Positions 42,298 to 51,093 of a stretch of DNA of 64,000 nt are shown in pieces. A model generated the notes under the pieces. The model was not told the origin of the DNA and searched no databases. It saw only the letters and a list, made by a program, of their open reading frames with translations. A program made the translations under genes and the position numbers. Every line of letters starts with the position of its first letter. Within the stretch, counting starts at the first letter, position 1. The stretch is from Sphingomonas sp. C3-2 (GTDB lineage Bacteria > Pseudomonadota > Alphaproteobacteria > Sphingomonadales > Sphingomonadaceae), in assembly GCF_033025475.1 (NCBI RefSeq), contig NZ_CP130322.1, positions 2,919,001 through 2,983,000 of the forward strand, written 5' to 3'.

Positions 42298-43331
42298 CGC
42301 CGGTTCCTGCGCTGTGTCCGTCCATCATCACGCAGGATGCGGACACGCTGCTGCCGCTCACTGCCGAGACGAAGTTCGGCGGCCGCGAACAGGTGATCGA
42401 CAATGATATGACGTTCGCTGACACGATAATTGACCAGCTCGCCGCCGCCTTCTGGGCCGATCACGAACAAAGGCGGCATTTCGCCTTGGGCGATCCCGGC
42501 GGGAAATTCGATGAAGACCTGAGTGCCATCATCAAAGGCACGAAGCGGGCGCCAGGGCGCGTCGTCGCCTTCGATCCGGTAACGGAAATTAAGCCGGGCG
42601 ATATCGACGCCGCTTGCGACGGACGCCGCTCCTGCGGCAGACATATTCTGCCCGCGCAAGGCGATGAGGCGATCCTGCGGATAGGTCCAGGAGACCGACG
42701 CCATCCAGGTCGAGCGCGTGGCGCGCAGTTCGATATGGTAGGTTCGCCTGTCGGTATTGATGACGAGGTTGGTCGCCAGGTCGGACCGGGTCGGCTTTAC
42801 GAGAATATGGACCCGCGCCGACGCACCGGCGCCGCTCACCGTGTTTCCGATGATCCAGCGCACCGTATCGCCGGCAGCGACCGGCCCCGGTCCGACGAGC
42901 TGCTCGCCTTCCTGCAGGGCGATATCGGTCACCTGACCGGGTGCGGCATAGACCTGATAGAGCGCGCCGTCCGACCAGGGATAGACCTGGATCGCATTGA
43001 TGAATCCATCGCGCACCGGCTGCATCCGCGCGGCGGCGTTGGCCTGATTGACGCGAGCCGATGGATCAGCCTGTTCGGGCGCAGGCGCGGCATCGCCCAC
43101 CGGCTTTAATTGACCCGGCAAGGGCAGCGGTTCGGGGATGGTGACGATTTCAACGGGGGCCGCCGGTGCGGGCGTCGGGATCGCAGCGATCGCAGGCGCA
43201 TCATCGTAGCGTATCGCGGGCGTCTTCGCCGATGTGCTGGCGCAGGCGCCGAGCGTGGATACGGAAATCAGGAGAAGCGGAAGGCCGCCGATACGCAAAT
43301 GCGCACCGCGGCGCTGTGTGGAGAGGGTCAT
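42294..43331 (-). CDS. trbG: TrbG/VirB9-family conjugal transfer protein
   Basis: A 345-aa periplasmic protein made as a lipoprotein (lipobox TLGACAS about residues 26-32). The VirB9/CagX domain is visible in VYPWSDGALYQVYAAPGQVTDIAL, RTYHIELRATRS and YRIEGDDAPWRPLRAFDDG. It lines the outer part of the secretion channel with TrbI. The start is set at the ATG overlapping the trbF stop. Confidence 0.95.
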   Translation of the reverse strand: MTLSTQRRGAHLRIGGLPLLLISVSTLGACASTSAKTPAIRYDDAPAIAAIPTPAPAAPVEIVTIPEPLPLPGQLKPVGDAAPAPEQADPSARVNQANAAARMQPVRDGFINAIQVYPWSDGALYQVYAAPGQVTDIALQEGEQLVGPGPVAAGDTVRWIIGNTVSGAGASARVHILVKPTRSDLATNLVINTDRRTYHIELRATRSTWMASVSWTYPQDRLIALRGQNMSAAGAASVASGVDIARLNFRYRIEGDDAPWRPLRAFDDGTQVFIEFPAGIAQGEMPPLFVIGPEGGGELVNYRVSERHIIVDHLFAAAELRLGSERQQRVRILRDDGRTQRRNRR

Positions 43332-44011
43332 TGGCCAAGCTCCTTCGACCAGTTGATAGCGTTGACGTAGACGCCGAGCGGGTTCTTCTTCAGGCGCTCC
43401 GGGTCGCGGGGCGGCTGAACGGTGATGGTCAGGATGGCCGACCAGCGCTCGGTGGCGGCGAGGCTGCCGTCCTGATAGCGGCGCTCGACCCACGCGACCC
43501 GGAAGCTGTCGGGCGAAGCCCGGATGACACTGGAGATTTCCGTGGCGATCTGGATGCGGCCGATATTGGCGAAGGGATCGTTCGTGCGCGCATAATCATT
43601 GAGCGCCATCGCGCCCCGATCCGTCGTGAAGTCATAGGCGCGCAGCCAATTCTCGCGCACAATCACCGGATCGGCGGGGATGCTGCGGACCTGTTCGATG
43701 AAGCGGGCGAGATGGAAAGCGATCTGGGGATCGCTCCACCGATAGTCGGCGTTGGCCGGGGCGACGGTCTGAGCCTGGCCGAGCTTATCGACCTCGACGA
43801 TCCATGGCGTGATCGTGCCGCGCGCGCCCTGCCAGACGAGGCCGCCCGCGAGGCCCGCCGAGACGGCGAGGCAGCCGAAGGCGATCAGCCGCCAGTTGCG
43901 GGCCTGGATACGGGCCGATCCGATGCGGTCATCCCAGGCCTGTGCGGCGCGCTGATAGGGCGTGTCAGGATCGACGGCCTTGCCGTACCGAATGGAGGGT
44001 CGCTTGAACAT
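43328..44011 (-). CDS. trbF: TrbF/VirB8-family conjugal transfer protein
   Basis: A 227-aa bitopic inner-membrane protein: YQRAAQAWDDRIGSARIQARNWR before a membrane helix (LIAFGCLAVSAGLAGGLVW), then the VirB8 periplasmic domain (WVERRYQDGSLAATERWSAIL). VirB8 proteins are assembly nuclei of the type IV secretion apparatus. The length is normal for TrbF. Six nt separate it from trbL. Confidence 0.95.
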   Translation of the reverse strand: MFKRPSIRYGKAVDPDTPYQRAAQAWDDRIGSARIQARNWRLIAFGCLAVSAGLAGGLVWQGARGTITPWIVEVDKLGQAQTVAPANADYRWSDPQIAFHLARFIEQVRSIPADPVIVRENWLRAYDFTTDRGAMALNDYARTNDPFANIGRIQIATEISSVIRASPDSFRVAWVERRYQDGSLAATERWSAILTITVQPPRDPERLKKNPLGVYVNAINWSKELGQ

Positions 44012-44017
44012 GAGCGC

Positions 44018-45397
44018 TTAATCCTTCTGCTTGATGTCGGGCGACATTCCGCCGCCTCCGCGATCGCCGGAGCGGACCGCGTGTGTGACCGAGGTGACAC
44101 CGCGTTGCAGCGCCTGCTGCCGTTTCATGGCCTGCGCCCATGCGGGTGGAGAGCCCCCGCCTGCCGGCGCGGAAGTCGATGCCGATCCAGCGCCGCCAGA
44201 TGCGCCCGACCCGCCGGATATGGTGCCGCTGCTCGCTCCGAAACCGGCGCGCGCACCGGAACGGAAGCTCGATTTCACGCTGTCGCCGGCCTTGGCGGCG
44301 GCCTTTTTGAGCGGGGCTGTTGCCGCCTTGGCCGCACCGCTGGCGGCGGATTGGCCAACGGCTACAAGTCCGCCGGCGACTGCGCTGGCGCCGCTCTTGC
44401 CAAGCGATCCCATGCTGTAGCTACTGGCGGCGGCGCCGGCGGCGAAGGACCCGCCGCGTGCAGCGGCCGTGCCGGCTTTCATACCGCCGCCGATGGCAGA
44501 GGCCGCACCGCCTGCCGCCATGCGGGCACCCATTGCGCCGCCCACGGCCATTCCGCCTGCGGCGAGCGCTGTGCCAACGGCGGCGCCAGCACCGAGCTGC
44601 GGGGCGCCGGAGACAAGTCCGGTCGCGATACCCGGACCGAAGATCGATAGGCCAAGCAGCGCCAAAGCGGCGAGCGCCACCGACATCGCCTGTTCGGCCG
44701 TCGGAATTTCACCGAACGCGCTTTCAAACTGGGCGAAGAGCCCGGTGCCGATCCCGACGATGACGGCCAGTACCAGCACCTTGATGCCGGAAGCGACGAC
44801 ATTGCCCAGAACCTTTTCGGCCAGGAAAGCGGTCTTGTTGAACAGTGCGAACGGCAACAGGACGAAACCAGCAAGCGTGGTCAGCTTGAACTCGATCAGG
44901 GTCACGAAGAGCTGGACGCTCATGATGAAGAAGGCGATCAGGATGATCACCCAGGCGATGAGCAGGATCGCGATCTGGACGAAGTTGGTGAACAGGCCGA
45001 CCGGCCCGGTCAGTTCGCCCGCGGAATCCAGCAGCGGCTCGCCAGCATTGAACCCGGCGGCGGCGACGCTGCCCGGTTTCATGAAATCGGCAAGGCTGAT
45101 CGCCGATCCGCTGGCTTTGAGGCCGAGCCCGGCAAAGCTCTCGAACACGATCCCGGCGAGCGCAGAGAAATTGCCGATCACAAAGGCGAAGAAGCCGACA
45201 TACATGACCTTCTTCACCAGCCGGTGCATCACATCTTCATCGGCGCCCCAGGCCCAGAACAGCCCGGCGAGCGTGATGTCGATGACGATAAGCGTGGTCG
45301 AAAGGAACGCCACCTCGCCGCCGAGCAGGCCAAAACCGCTGTCGATGTAGCTGTTGAAGGTGTTGAGGAAGGTGTTGATGACGCCGGTGTCGTTCAT
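44018..45397 (-). CDS. trbL: TrbL/VirB6-family conjugal transfer protein
   Basis: A 459-aa polytopic inner-membrane protein with at least five hydrophobic helices in the first 290 residues (for example TTLIVIDITLAGLFWAWGA and LIAWVIILIAFFIMSVQLF). A long Gly/Ala/Ser-rich C-terminal tail follows, usual for TrbL. It forms the inner-membrane passage for the transferred strand. It overlaps the upstream trbK-like gene by ATGA. Confidence 0.95.
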   Translation of the reverse strand: MNDTGVINTFLNTFNSYIDSGFGLLGGEVAFLSTTLIVIDITLAGLFWAWGADEDVMHRLVKKVMYVGFFAFVIGNFSALAGIVFESFAGLGLKASGSAISLADFMKPGSVAAAGFNAGEPLLDSAGELTGPVGLFTNFVQIAILLIAWVIILIAFFIMSVQLFVTLIEFKLTTLAGFVLLPFALFNKTAFLAEKVLGNVVASGIKVLVLAVIVGIGTGLFAQFESAFGEIPTAEQAMSVALAALALLGLSIFGPGIATGLVSGAPQLGAGAAVGTALAAGGMAVGGAMGARMAAGGAASAIGGGMKAGTAAARGGSFAAGAAASSYSMGSLGKSGASAVAGGLVAVGQSAASGAAKAATAPLKKAAAKAGDSVKSSFRSGARAGFGASSGTISGGSGASGGAGSASTSAPAGGGSPPAWAQAMKRQQALQRGVTSVTHAVRSGDRGGGGMSPDIKQKD

Positions 45398-45663
45398 GGC
45401 CGCCCGTCCTTACGACCAAGGGAATCCTCACGGCCCATGAACCGACGGCGATGCTCCTCCCAGGCCGCATCGCAGCCTGAATCCGGCATGGTGATCGTGC
45501 GGCAGCGGGCGAGTTCATCGGGCAGCGGGTCATACGGCGCCAACTCAGTGGGCGATGGCAGCGGCGCTGTCGGCTTGCGCTCATCGACGGCAATCGCGAT
45601 CGCAGTCGCCATCAATATGCCCCCGGCAAGCGCGACCCCGGCTATTTTGGCGCTGCGGCTCAT
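45394..45663 (-). CDS. TrbK-like entry-exclusion protein (TrbK-alt type)
   Basis: An 89-aa protein with an N-terminal membrane anchor (IAGVALAGGILMATAIAIAV) and an exported domain, LARCRTITMPDSGCDAAWEEHRRRFMG. The C ... C-x-x-x-W-x-x-x-R-R-R-F pattern is that of TrbK-alt proteins found between trbJ and trbL. Such proteins block entry of a second copy of the element. It has a distant similarity in layout to the 40408 protein. Confidence 0.85.
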   Translation of the reverse strand: MSRSAKIAGVALAGGILMATAIAIAVDERKPTAPLPSPTELAPYDPLPDELARCRTITMPDSGCDAAWEEHRRRFMGREDSLGRKDGRP

Positions 45664-45690
45664 CGTCCATTCCCTTCCGTCAGCGCGGCG

Positions 45691-46413
45691 TCACTGGCCG
45701 CTGCGTTTCATGAAGCGGCGAAAATGCTCACGTCCCTGTTCCTCGGTCGCCGCGTTGCGGGCGGATTCGAGCGTCTGGGCGCGTCCCTGCGCCGCGATCA
45801 GCGCGGTCAGATCCGCAATCTGGCGCGATTGCAGGGCGAGAAGCTGATTGCCGGCCTGGGCGGCCTGAAGCGCGCCGGTCGCCGACTGGCTGGCGCCGAC
45901 GATATTCGCCATTGCGGTCTGCGAGCCTTCGATATTGCCAACGACGCCGGCCTGAACACGCAGCGCATCCTCGAAACTGCCGACGCTGTCCTTCCAGCGC
46001 TCGCGCGCATTGGCGATCAGCGTGGCGTCGGACGCGCTCATATCGACATCGCGGTAGCGCTGGGTGAAGGCGTCCTCGATGGTCTTCACATCATAGGCGA
46101 TGCGCTGGGCTTCGCTCAGCAACTGCCGGGTCTGCTGGATTTGCGCCTGAAGTTCATTGAGGCTGCTGAACGGCAGCGAGGCGAGATTGCGGGCCTCGTT
46201 GATGAGGGAGGTTGCCTGCTGCTGAATCTGCTGGATCTGATTGTTGATCTGCTGAAGCGTTCGCGCGGCGGTCAGCACATTCTGCGCGTAGTTGGTGGGG
46301 TCATAGACGATCCCACCAAACCCGAACTGGGCGCTGGCGGGGGTGGACACCGCCGTCAGCCCCAGCACGGCGATGCCGGCGATGAGGCTGCGACGCAGGT
46401 TGCGATGGGTCAT
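45691..46413 (-). CDS. trbJ: TrbJ/VirB5-family conjugal transfer protein
   Basis: A 240-aa secreted protein with a signal peptide (MTHRNLRRSLIAGIAVLGL, cleavage near ASA-QFGFG). The mature part is mostly helical coiled coil (LQQINNQIQQIQQQATSL, LQAQIQQTRQLLSEAQR), as in TrbJ/VirB5 proteins, which sit at the pilus tip or in the periplasm. ATG at the complement of 46411-46413 overlaps the trbE stop by ATGA. Confidence 0.93.
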   Translation of the reverse strand: MTHRNLRRSLIAGIAVLGLTAVSTPASAQFGFGGIVYDPTNYAQNVLTAARTLQQINNQIQQIQQQATSLINEARNLASLPFSSLNELQAQIQQTRQLLSEAQRIAYDVKTIEDAFTQRYRDVDMSASDATLIANARERWKDSVGSFEDALRVQAGVVGNIEGSQTAMANIVGASQSATGALQAAQAGNQLLALQSRQIADLTALIAAQGRAQTLESARNAATEEQGREHFRRFMKRSGQ

Positions 46414-48860
46414 GGCACTCTCTCCTCTGTGAAGGCTGGCAAAAGATCGGCGGCCCAATGGAGGCCGCGATGGCGCAGCCAGGCGGCCGCGAAGCCGTCC
46501 GCCCCATGGGCGTCGATGAGATCGCCGATGGCGATCTGGTCGGTCTTGGAAGAGGCAGCGGCGAAGGCGAGCGCCACATCACCCAGACCCAGCTCGAACA
46601 GCCGATTGCCGCGTGGGGACTGGCAATAATAATCGCGCTTCGGCGCCGCGCGCGCCAGGATTTCGATCTGCCGGTCATTGAGACCGAACGCCCGGTAGAT
46701 GCGGGCGATCTGCGGTTCGAGCGCGCGTTCGTTCGGGAGCAGGATGCGGGTCTTGCAGCTCTCGATAATCGCCGGCGCGACGCTGCTACCCTCGATCTGG
46801 GCCAGCGACTGGGTGGCGAAGATGACGCTCGCGTTTTTCTTGCGAAGCGTAACCAGCCAGGTCGAAAGCTGCCGAGCAAAGGCCGGAGAATTGAGCGCGA
46901 GCCAGCCCTCATCGATGATGATCAGCGTGGGGCTCCCGTCGAGCCGATCGGCGATGCGGTGGAACAGATAGGCCAGGACCGCGGGCGCCGCGCCGCTGTC
47001 CATCAGCCCTTCGGTCTCGAACGCCTGCACCGAAGCGCTTCCGATCCGTTCCTGTTCGGCATCAAGCAGCCGGCCCCATGCGCCGCCGACGCACCAGGGC
47101 GCGAGCGCCTGCTTCAGCTCCTGCGACTGGAGCAGTACGGCAAGGCCGGTGAGCGTGCGCTCGCCGGGCGGGGCGCTGGCGAGCGAGGTCAATGCCGACC
47201 AGATGTGGTCCTTCGCCTGCGGGTCGATCGTGGCGCCTTCGGCCTCGAAGATGCCAGCGAGCCATTCGGCCGCCCATGCGCGCTCGGCTGCGTCGTCAAT
47301 CCGCGCCAGCGGCTGCAACAGCACGCCGCTATCATCTTCCCTCCCAGCCTCGCTGGCGAACAGGCTGCCGCCAAGATCATGCCAATCCCCGCTCATGGCC
47401 AGCGCGGCGGCACGGATGCTGCCGCCGAAATCGAAGGCGAATATCTGGCTGCCGGAATAGCGGCGGAACTGAAGCGCCATGGTGGCGAGCAGCACGGATT
47501 TACCCGCGCCGGTGGGACCGACGATCAGTGTATGGCCAACATCGCCGACATGAAGCGACAGGCGAAACGGCGTGCTGCCCTCGGTCTTCGCGAAAAGCAG
47601 CGGCGGCGCCTTGAAATGCTCATCACGCGCTTGTCCCGCCCAGATCGCCGAGAGCGGAATCATATGGGCAAGGTTCATCGTCGAAATCGGCGGCTGCCGG
47701 ACATTGGCATAGACATGGCCGGGGAGTGATCCGAGCCAGGCCTCGATCGCGTTCATGCCTTCGGGGATGCAGGTGAAATCGCGGCTCTGGATGATCTTCT
47801 CGACCAGTCGCAGTTTCTCGGCGGCGATGCCGGGATCTTCGTCCCAAACAGTCACGGTCGCAGTCACATAGGCCTGACCGACATCATCGGCGCCCAGTTC
47901 CTGAAGCGCGGCATCGGCATCGGCGGCCTTGTTCGACGCATCGCTGTCCATCAGGACGGACGCTTCGTTGGTCATCACTTCCTTGACGATGGCGGCGATC
48001 GACTTGCGCTTGGCGAACCATTGGCGCCGGATCTTCGAGAGCAATTTGGTCGCGTCGCTCTTGTCGAGCATGATCGCGCGGGTCGACCAGCGATAAGGAA
48101 AGGCGAGCCGGTTCAGCTCATCGAGAATGCCCGGCCAGGTCATTGTCGGAAAGCCGATCACGGTCAGGACGCGCAGATGATGCTGGCCGAGCTGGGGTTC
48201 GAGGCCGCCGGTCAGCGGCTGATCGGGGAGCAGTGCGTCGAGATACATCGGCGTTTCCGGCACGCGGACCCGCTGGCTCCGGGTCGAGATCGTCGAATGG
48301 AGATAGGTCAGCGTCTCGCCGTCATCGAGCCAGGCCGATTCCGGGACGAAGCCTTCAATGAGATTGAGAAGCTGAGCACAGCGATCGGTGAAGCTCTTGA
48401 CCATTTCCCAGGGATCGACCCCGTCTCTGGCCTTACCTTCATAGAGCCAGCTCTCGGCGCGCGCGGCATCCTCCGCGGGCGGCATCCAGAGCAGGGTCAG
48501 ATAATAGCGGCTCTCAAAATGCGCGCCTGCATCGACGAACTGGGCGCGCCGTTCCTCATCGACCAACGCCGAGACCGGATCGGGAAAAACGGAAACCGCA
48601 TAGTCATCGGATGGGATGCGCTGGGCTTCGACGAAGATCGACCATCCCGATCCCAAACGGCGGAGCGCATTGTTCAGCCGGTGGGTGACGCCGACCAGCT
48701 CAGAAGGCGTCGCGGAATCGAGATCGGGCCCGCGAAAACGCGCGGTGCGTTGGAAAGAACCATCCTTGTTGAGGACCACGCCCTCGGCGATCAGTGCGGC
48801 CCAAGGCAGGAAATCGCTGAGCGAGGCGGCGCGATGGCGATATTCGGCGAGGTTCATCAT
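46410..48860 (-). CDS. trbE: TrbE/VirB4-family conjugal transfer ATPase
   Basis: An 816-aa cytoplasmic ATPase that energises pilus assembly and transfer. The Walker A motif is GPTGAGKS, followed by VLLATMALQFRRYSG. The Walker B motif is LIIIDEGWLALN, and the ATQSLAQIEGSSVAP region follows. The N-terminal CagE/TrbE domain occupies the first 400 residues. The length is typical. Two ATGs in tandem start the protein. Confidence 0.96.
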   Translation of the reverse strand: MMNLAEYRHRAASLSDFLPWAALIAEGVVLNKDGSFQRTARFRGPDLDSATPSELVGVTHRLNNALRRLGSGWSIFVEAQRIPSDDYAVSVFPDPVSALVDEERRAQFVDAGAHFESRYYLTLLWMPPAEDAARAESWLYEGKARDGVDPWEMVKSFTDRCAQLLNLIEGFVPESAWLDDGETLTYLHSTISTRSQRVRVPETPMYLDALLPDQPLTGGLEPQLGQHHLRVLTVIGFPTMTWPGILDELNRLAFPYRWSTRAIMLDKSDATKLLSKIRRQWFAKRKSIAAIVKEVMTNEASVLMDSDASNKAADADAALQELGADDVGQAYVTATVTVWDEDPGIAAEKLRLVEKIIQSRDFTCIPEGMNAIEAWLGSLPGHVYANVRQPPISTMNLAHMIPLSAIWAGQARDEHFKAPPLLFAKTEGSTPFRLSLHVGDVGHTLIVGPTGAGKSVLLATMALQFRRYSGSQIFAFDFGGSIRAAALAMSGDWHDLGGSLFASEAGREDDSGVLLQPLARIDDAAERAWAAEWLAGIFEAEGATIDPQAKDHIWSALTSLASAPPGERTLTGLAVLLQSQELKQALAPWCVGGAWGRLLDAEQERIGSASVQAFETEGLMDSGAAPAVLAYLFHRIADRLDGSPTLIIIDEGWLALNSPAFARQLSTWLVTLRKKNASVIFATQSLAQIEGSSVAPAIIESCKTRILLPNERALEPQIARIYRAFGLNDRQIEILARAAPKRDYYCQSPRGNRLFELGLGDVALAFAAASSKTDQIAIGDLIDAHGADGFAAAWLRHRGLHWAADLLPAFTEERVP

Positions 48861-48875
48861 GCTGTTGGCTCCTCG

Positions 48876-49148
48876 TCACACGCGCAAAAAGGCGGGATAT
48901 CGAAGGTGGCGGCGAGCGACGTCGGCGAACTGCGCGTCGCGGCGGGCGGCCCAGACGGCGGCGAGATGACCGACCAGCCAGAACACCCCGCCGGCGATCC
49001 AGAGCTGGAGACCGAGACCGATCGCGGCCGCCAGCGTGCCATTGGCGATGGCGAGCGTGCGCGGGGCGCCGCCCAGGAGAATGGGCTCAGTGAGCGCCCG
49101 GTGGACCGGGGCGTAGAAGCCCGCCACCTCATCGCCGCCGCCCTGCAT
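48876..49148 (-). CDS. trbD: TrbD/VirB3-family conjugal transfer protein
   Basis: A 90-aa inner-membrane protein. FYAPVHRALTEPILLGGAPR at the N-terminus is the VirB3/TrbD signature and is followed by one or two hydrophobic helices (LAAAIGLGLQLWIAGGVFWLV). It partners TrbE. Its ATG overlaps the trbC stop by 1 nt (TGATG). Confidence 0.93.
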   Translation of the reverse strand: MQGGGDEVAGFYAPVHRALTEPILLGGAPRTLAIANGTLAAAIGLGLQLWIAGGVFWLVGHLAAVWAARRDAQFADVARRHLRYPAFLRV

Positions 49149-49480
49149 CAGATGACGGCCCCGCCGCCGAAGCTGAAGAAAGAGAGAAAGAAGGAACTGG
49201 CGGCAAAGGCGATGCTGAGACCGAAGACGATCTGGATGAGCCGCCGAAAGCCGCCATTGGTGTCACCGAAGGCGAGCGTCAGGCCGGTGACGATGATGAT
49301 GATTACCGCGACGATCTTGGCGACCGGCCCTTCGATCGACTGGAGGATCGATTGAAGCGGCGCTTCCCAGGGCATGGAAGAACCCGATGCCTTGGCGGCG
49401 CTGGACATGGCGAGCGCGACGGCGACGCCGATGATGGCGGTGTTCGCTGTGCTGCGTAGCCGGACAAGTGCGTTGGTCAT
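49148..49480 (-). CDS. trbC: TrbC/VirB2-family pilin
   Basis: A 110-aa prepilin. A long leader (NTAIIGVAVALAMSSAAKAS) ends at a plausible cleavage site near AKA-SGS. Two hydrophobic segments (VAVIIIIVTGLTLAFG and LIQIVFGLSIAFAASSFFL) separated by a short hydrophilic turn are the usual pilin layout. RP4 TrbC is processed and cyclised by TraF, and a TraF-type peptidase is encoded at 57318. Confidence 0.93.
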   Translation of the reverse strand: MTNALVRLRSTANTAIIGVAVALAMSSAAKASGSSMPWEAPLQSILQSIEGPVAKIVAVIIIIVTGLTLAFGDTNGGFRRLIQIVFGLSIAFAASSFFLSFFSFGGGAVI

Positions 49481-50496
49481 GCGAGTTCTCCTGGTTGATG
49501 GATCGGGAATTCTGCCGCGGTGCGGATGGGTTCGAGCGGCCCCGGAAGCTGGCGCAGCGCATATTCGCCGGCGGCATTGAGCCCATCGACGCGCGCGAGT
49601 TCGGAAAGGCGGCGTCCATGGCCGTCGCGCACGAGGACCGCGACGTAATTGATGGTCTCGGCGATCAGCGCGCGCGGCACGGTCACCACCGCCTCCTGGA
49701 TGAGCTGCTCCATGCGCCGCAGCGCGCCGATCGCGGTGCCGGCGTGGATCGTGCCGACGCCGCCGGGATGCCCGGTGCCCCAGGCCTTCAGAAGATCAAG
49801 CGCCTCGGCGCCGCGCACCTCACCGATGGGGATGCGATCAGGGCGCAGCCGCAGTGACGAGCGGACAAGATCCGACAGGCTGGCGACACCATCCTTGGTC
49901 CGCATCGCCACCAGATTGGGCGCGCTGCACTGGAGTTCGCGCGTATCCTCGATCAGCACGACGCGGTCGCCAGTCTTGGCGATCTCGGCGAGCAGCGCAT
50001 TGGTGAGCGTGGTCTTGCCGGTGCCGGTGCCGCCCGCGACAAGGATGTTGGCCTTGTCCGCGACTGCGATGCGAAGTGCTGACGCCTGCAACCGCGTCAG
50101 AATCCCATCGGCGACATAATCATCGAGGGTGAAGACAGCGACGGCAGGCTTGCGGATCGCAAAGGCCGGCCCGGCGACGACAGGCGGCAACAAGCCTTCG
50201 AACCGTTCCCCGCTTTCCGGCAGTTCCGCCGAGACACGCGGGCTTCCCGCATGAACCTCGGCGCCGACATGATGCGCGACCAGCCGGATGATCCGTTCGC
50301 CGTCTGCCGGTGCGAGCCGTTCGCCAGTGTCGGACAGGCCTTCGCCTAGCCGGTCGATCCAGAGCCGGCCATCGGGGTTCAGCATCACCTCGGCGGTTTT
50401 CGGGTCCGCCAGCCAGCCCGCAATTCCAGCACCCAGCGCTGTGCGCAGCATCCGTGCGCCGCGAGATAGGCTCTCCGATTTGAGACTGGTGGCCAA
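49477..50496 (-). CDS. trbB: TrbB/VirB11-family secretion ATPase
   Basis: A 339-aa hexameric ATPase. The Walker A motif is [32 protein letters not shown] and [19 protein letters not shown] supply the Asp/Glu box and Walker B region. The start is TTG (complement of 50494-50496) with GGGGA 7 nt upstream. It is the first gene of the trb operon; the shared upstream motif at 50614-50633 lies in its leader. Confidence 0.95.
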   Translation of the reverse strand: MATSLKSESLSRGARMLRTALGAGIAGWLADPKTAEVMLNPDGRLWIDRLGEGLSDTGERLAPADGERIIRLVAHHVGAEVHAGSPRVSAELPESGERFEGLLPPVVAGPAFAIRKPAVAVFTLDDYVADGILTRLQASALRIAVADKANILVAGGTGTGKTTLTNALLAEIAKTGDRVVLIEDTRELQCSAPNLVAMRTKDGVASLSDLVRSSLRLRPDRIPIGEVRGAEALDLLKAWGTGHPGGVGTIHAGTAIGALRRMEQLIQEAVVTVPRALIAETINYVAVLVRDGHGRRLSELARVDGLNAAGEYALRQLPGPLEPIRTAAEFPIHQPGELA

Positions 50497-50613
50497 GTGA
50501 TCGTCCCCTGATTGCGCCAGCGCGCAAGCCGCGTGCGGGCATGGGGACAGTTAGAAGAGGCAGAAAAAACGCTATCGCAACAACAATTTGCGTTTAGCGT
50601 AGGGTGTCGAAGT

Positions 50614-50633
50614 AATAGAAAGATAAGCGTAGG
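50614..50633 (-). promoter_or_regulatory. Composite motif CCTACGC-N5-TTTCTATT upstream of trbB
   Basis: On the plus strand this reads AATAGAAA-GATAA-GCGTAGG. The same composite with identical spacing occurs at 53193-53212 upstream of traG. It lies 118-137 nt upstream of the trbB start, and a further partial copy (GCGTAGG at 50597-50603) is adjacent. Confidence 0.6.
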
Positions 50634-50639
50634 GCGCGA

Positions 50640-51077
50640 TCAATCCTCGAACCCCGATGCTACCGTTCCCGGCTGCGAGTTCACATCGAGCGATATTTCC
50701 CGCGCAAGACTCGATCCCGATTCGACGCGGCGGCCCAGAGCTTCGACGAAACCCTTGTAGCGTTCATAGCCACTAACCTTTGCGGCGCCGAGCGCGGTAT
50801 CCGGCAAGGGTGGCGTGGTCGTCAGCCAGAAGCGAACGAACAGCGCGACAGCCTCATTGGATATGGTGATATTCTGCTCAAGGCGATCGAGCTGGCGTGA
50901 CAGCCGGTCCAGTCGCCGGGCCAGGGTCGCTTCGAGACGTTCGGGGCCATCCGGGGAGAGGAAAGACAGGAGCGCCGCTTCGAGGATCTGAGTCTGCGGC
51001 ACCCGTTTGCGGGCGGCATAGTCTTCGATCTGGTCCGCCAGTTCCGGCGGCAGGCGATAGGTGCGTTTGACGCGCAT
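50640..51077 (-). CDS. CopG-family ribbon-helix-helix protein
   Basis: A 145-aa DNA-binding protein. The N-terminal RHH motif (MRVKRTYRLPPELADQIED, then YAARKRVPQTQILEAALLSFL) is clear, and a helical tail with FVRFWLTTTPPLP follows. A GGAG ribosome binding site lies 8 nt before the ATG. It is located between traG and trbB, as in other ICEs of this kind, and probably represses transfer genes. Its natural operator would be one of the composite motifs at 50614 or 53193. Confidence 0.85.
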   Translation of the reverse strand: MRVKRTYRLPPELADQIEDYAARKRVPQTQILEAALLSFLSPDGPERLEATLARRLDRLSRQLDRLEQNITISNEAVALFVRFWLTTTPPLPDTALGAAKVSGYERYKGFVEALGRRVESGSSLAREISLDVNSQPGTVASGFED

Positions 51078-51093
51078 GGTTATAATCTCCGCT

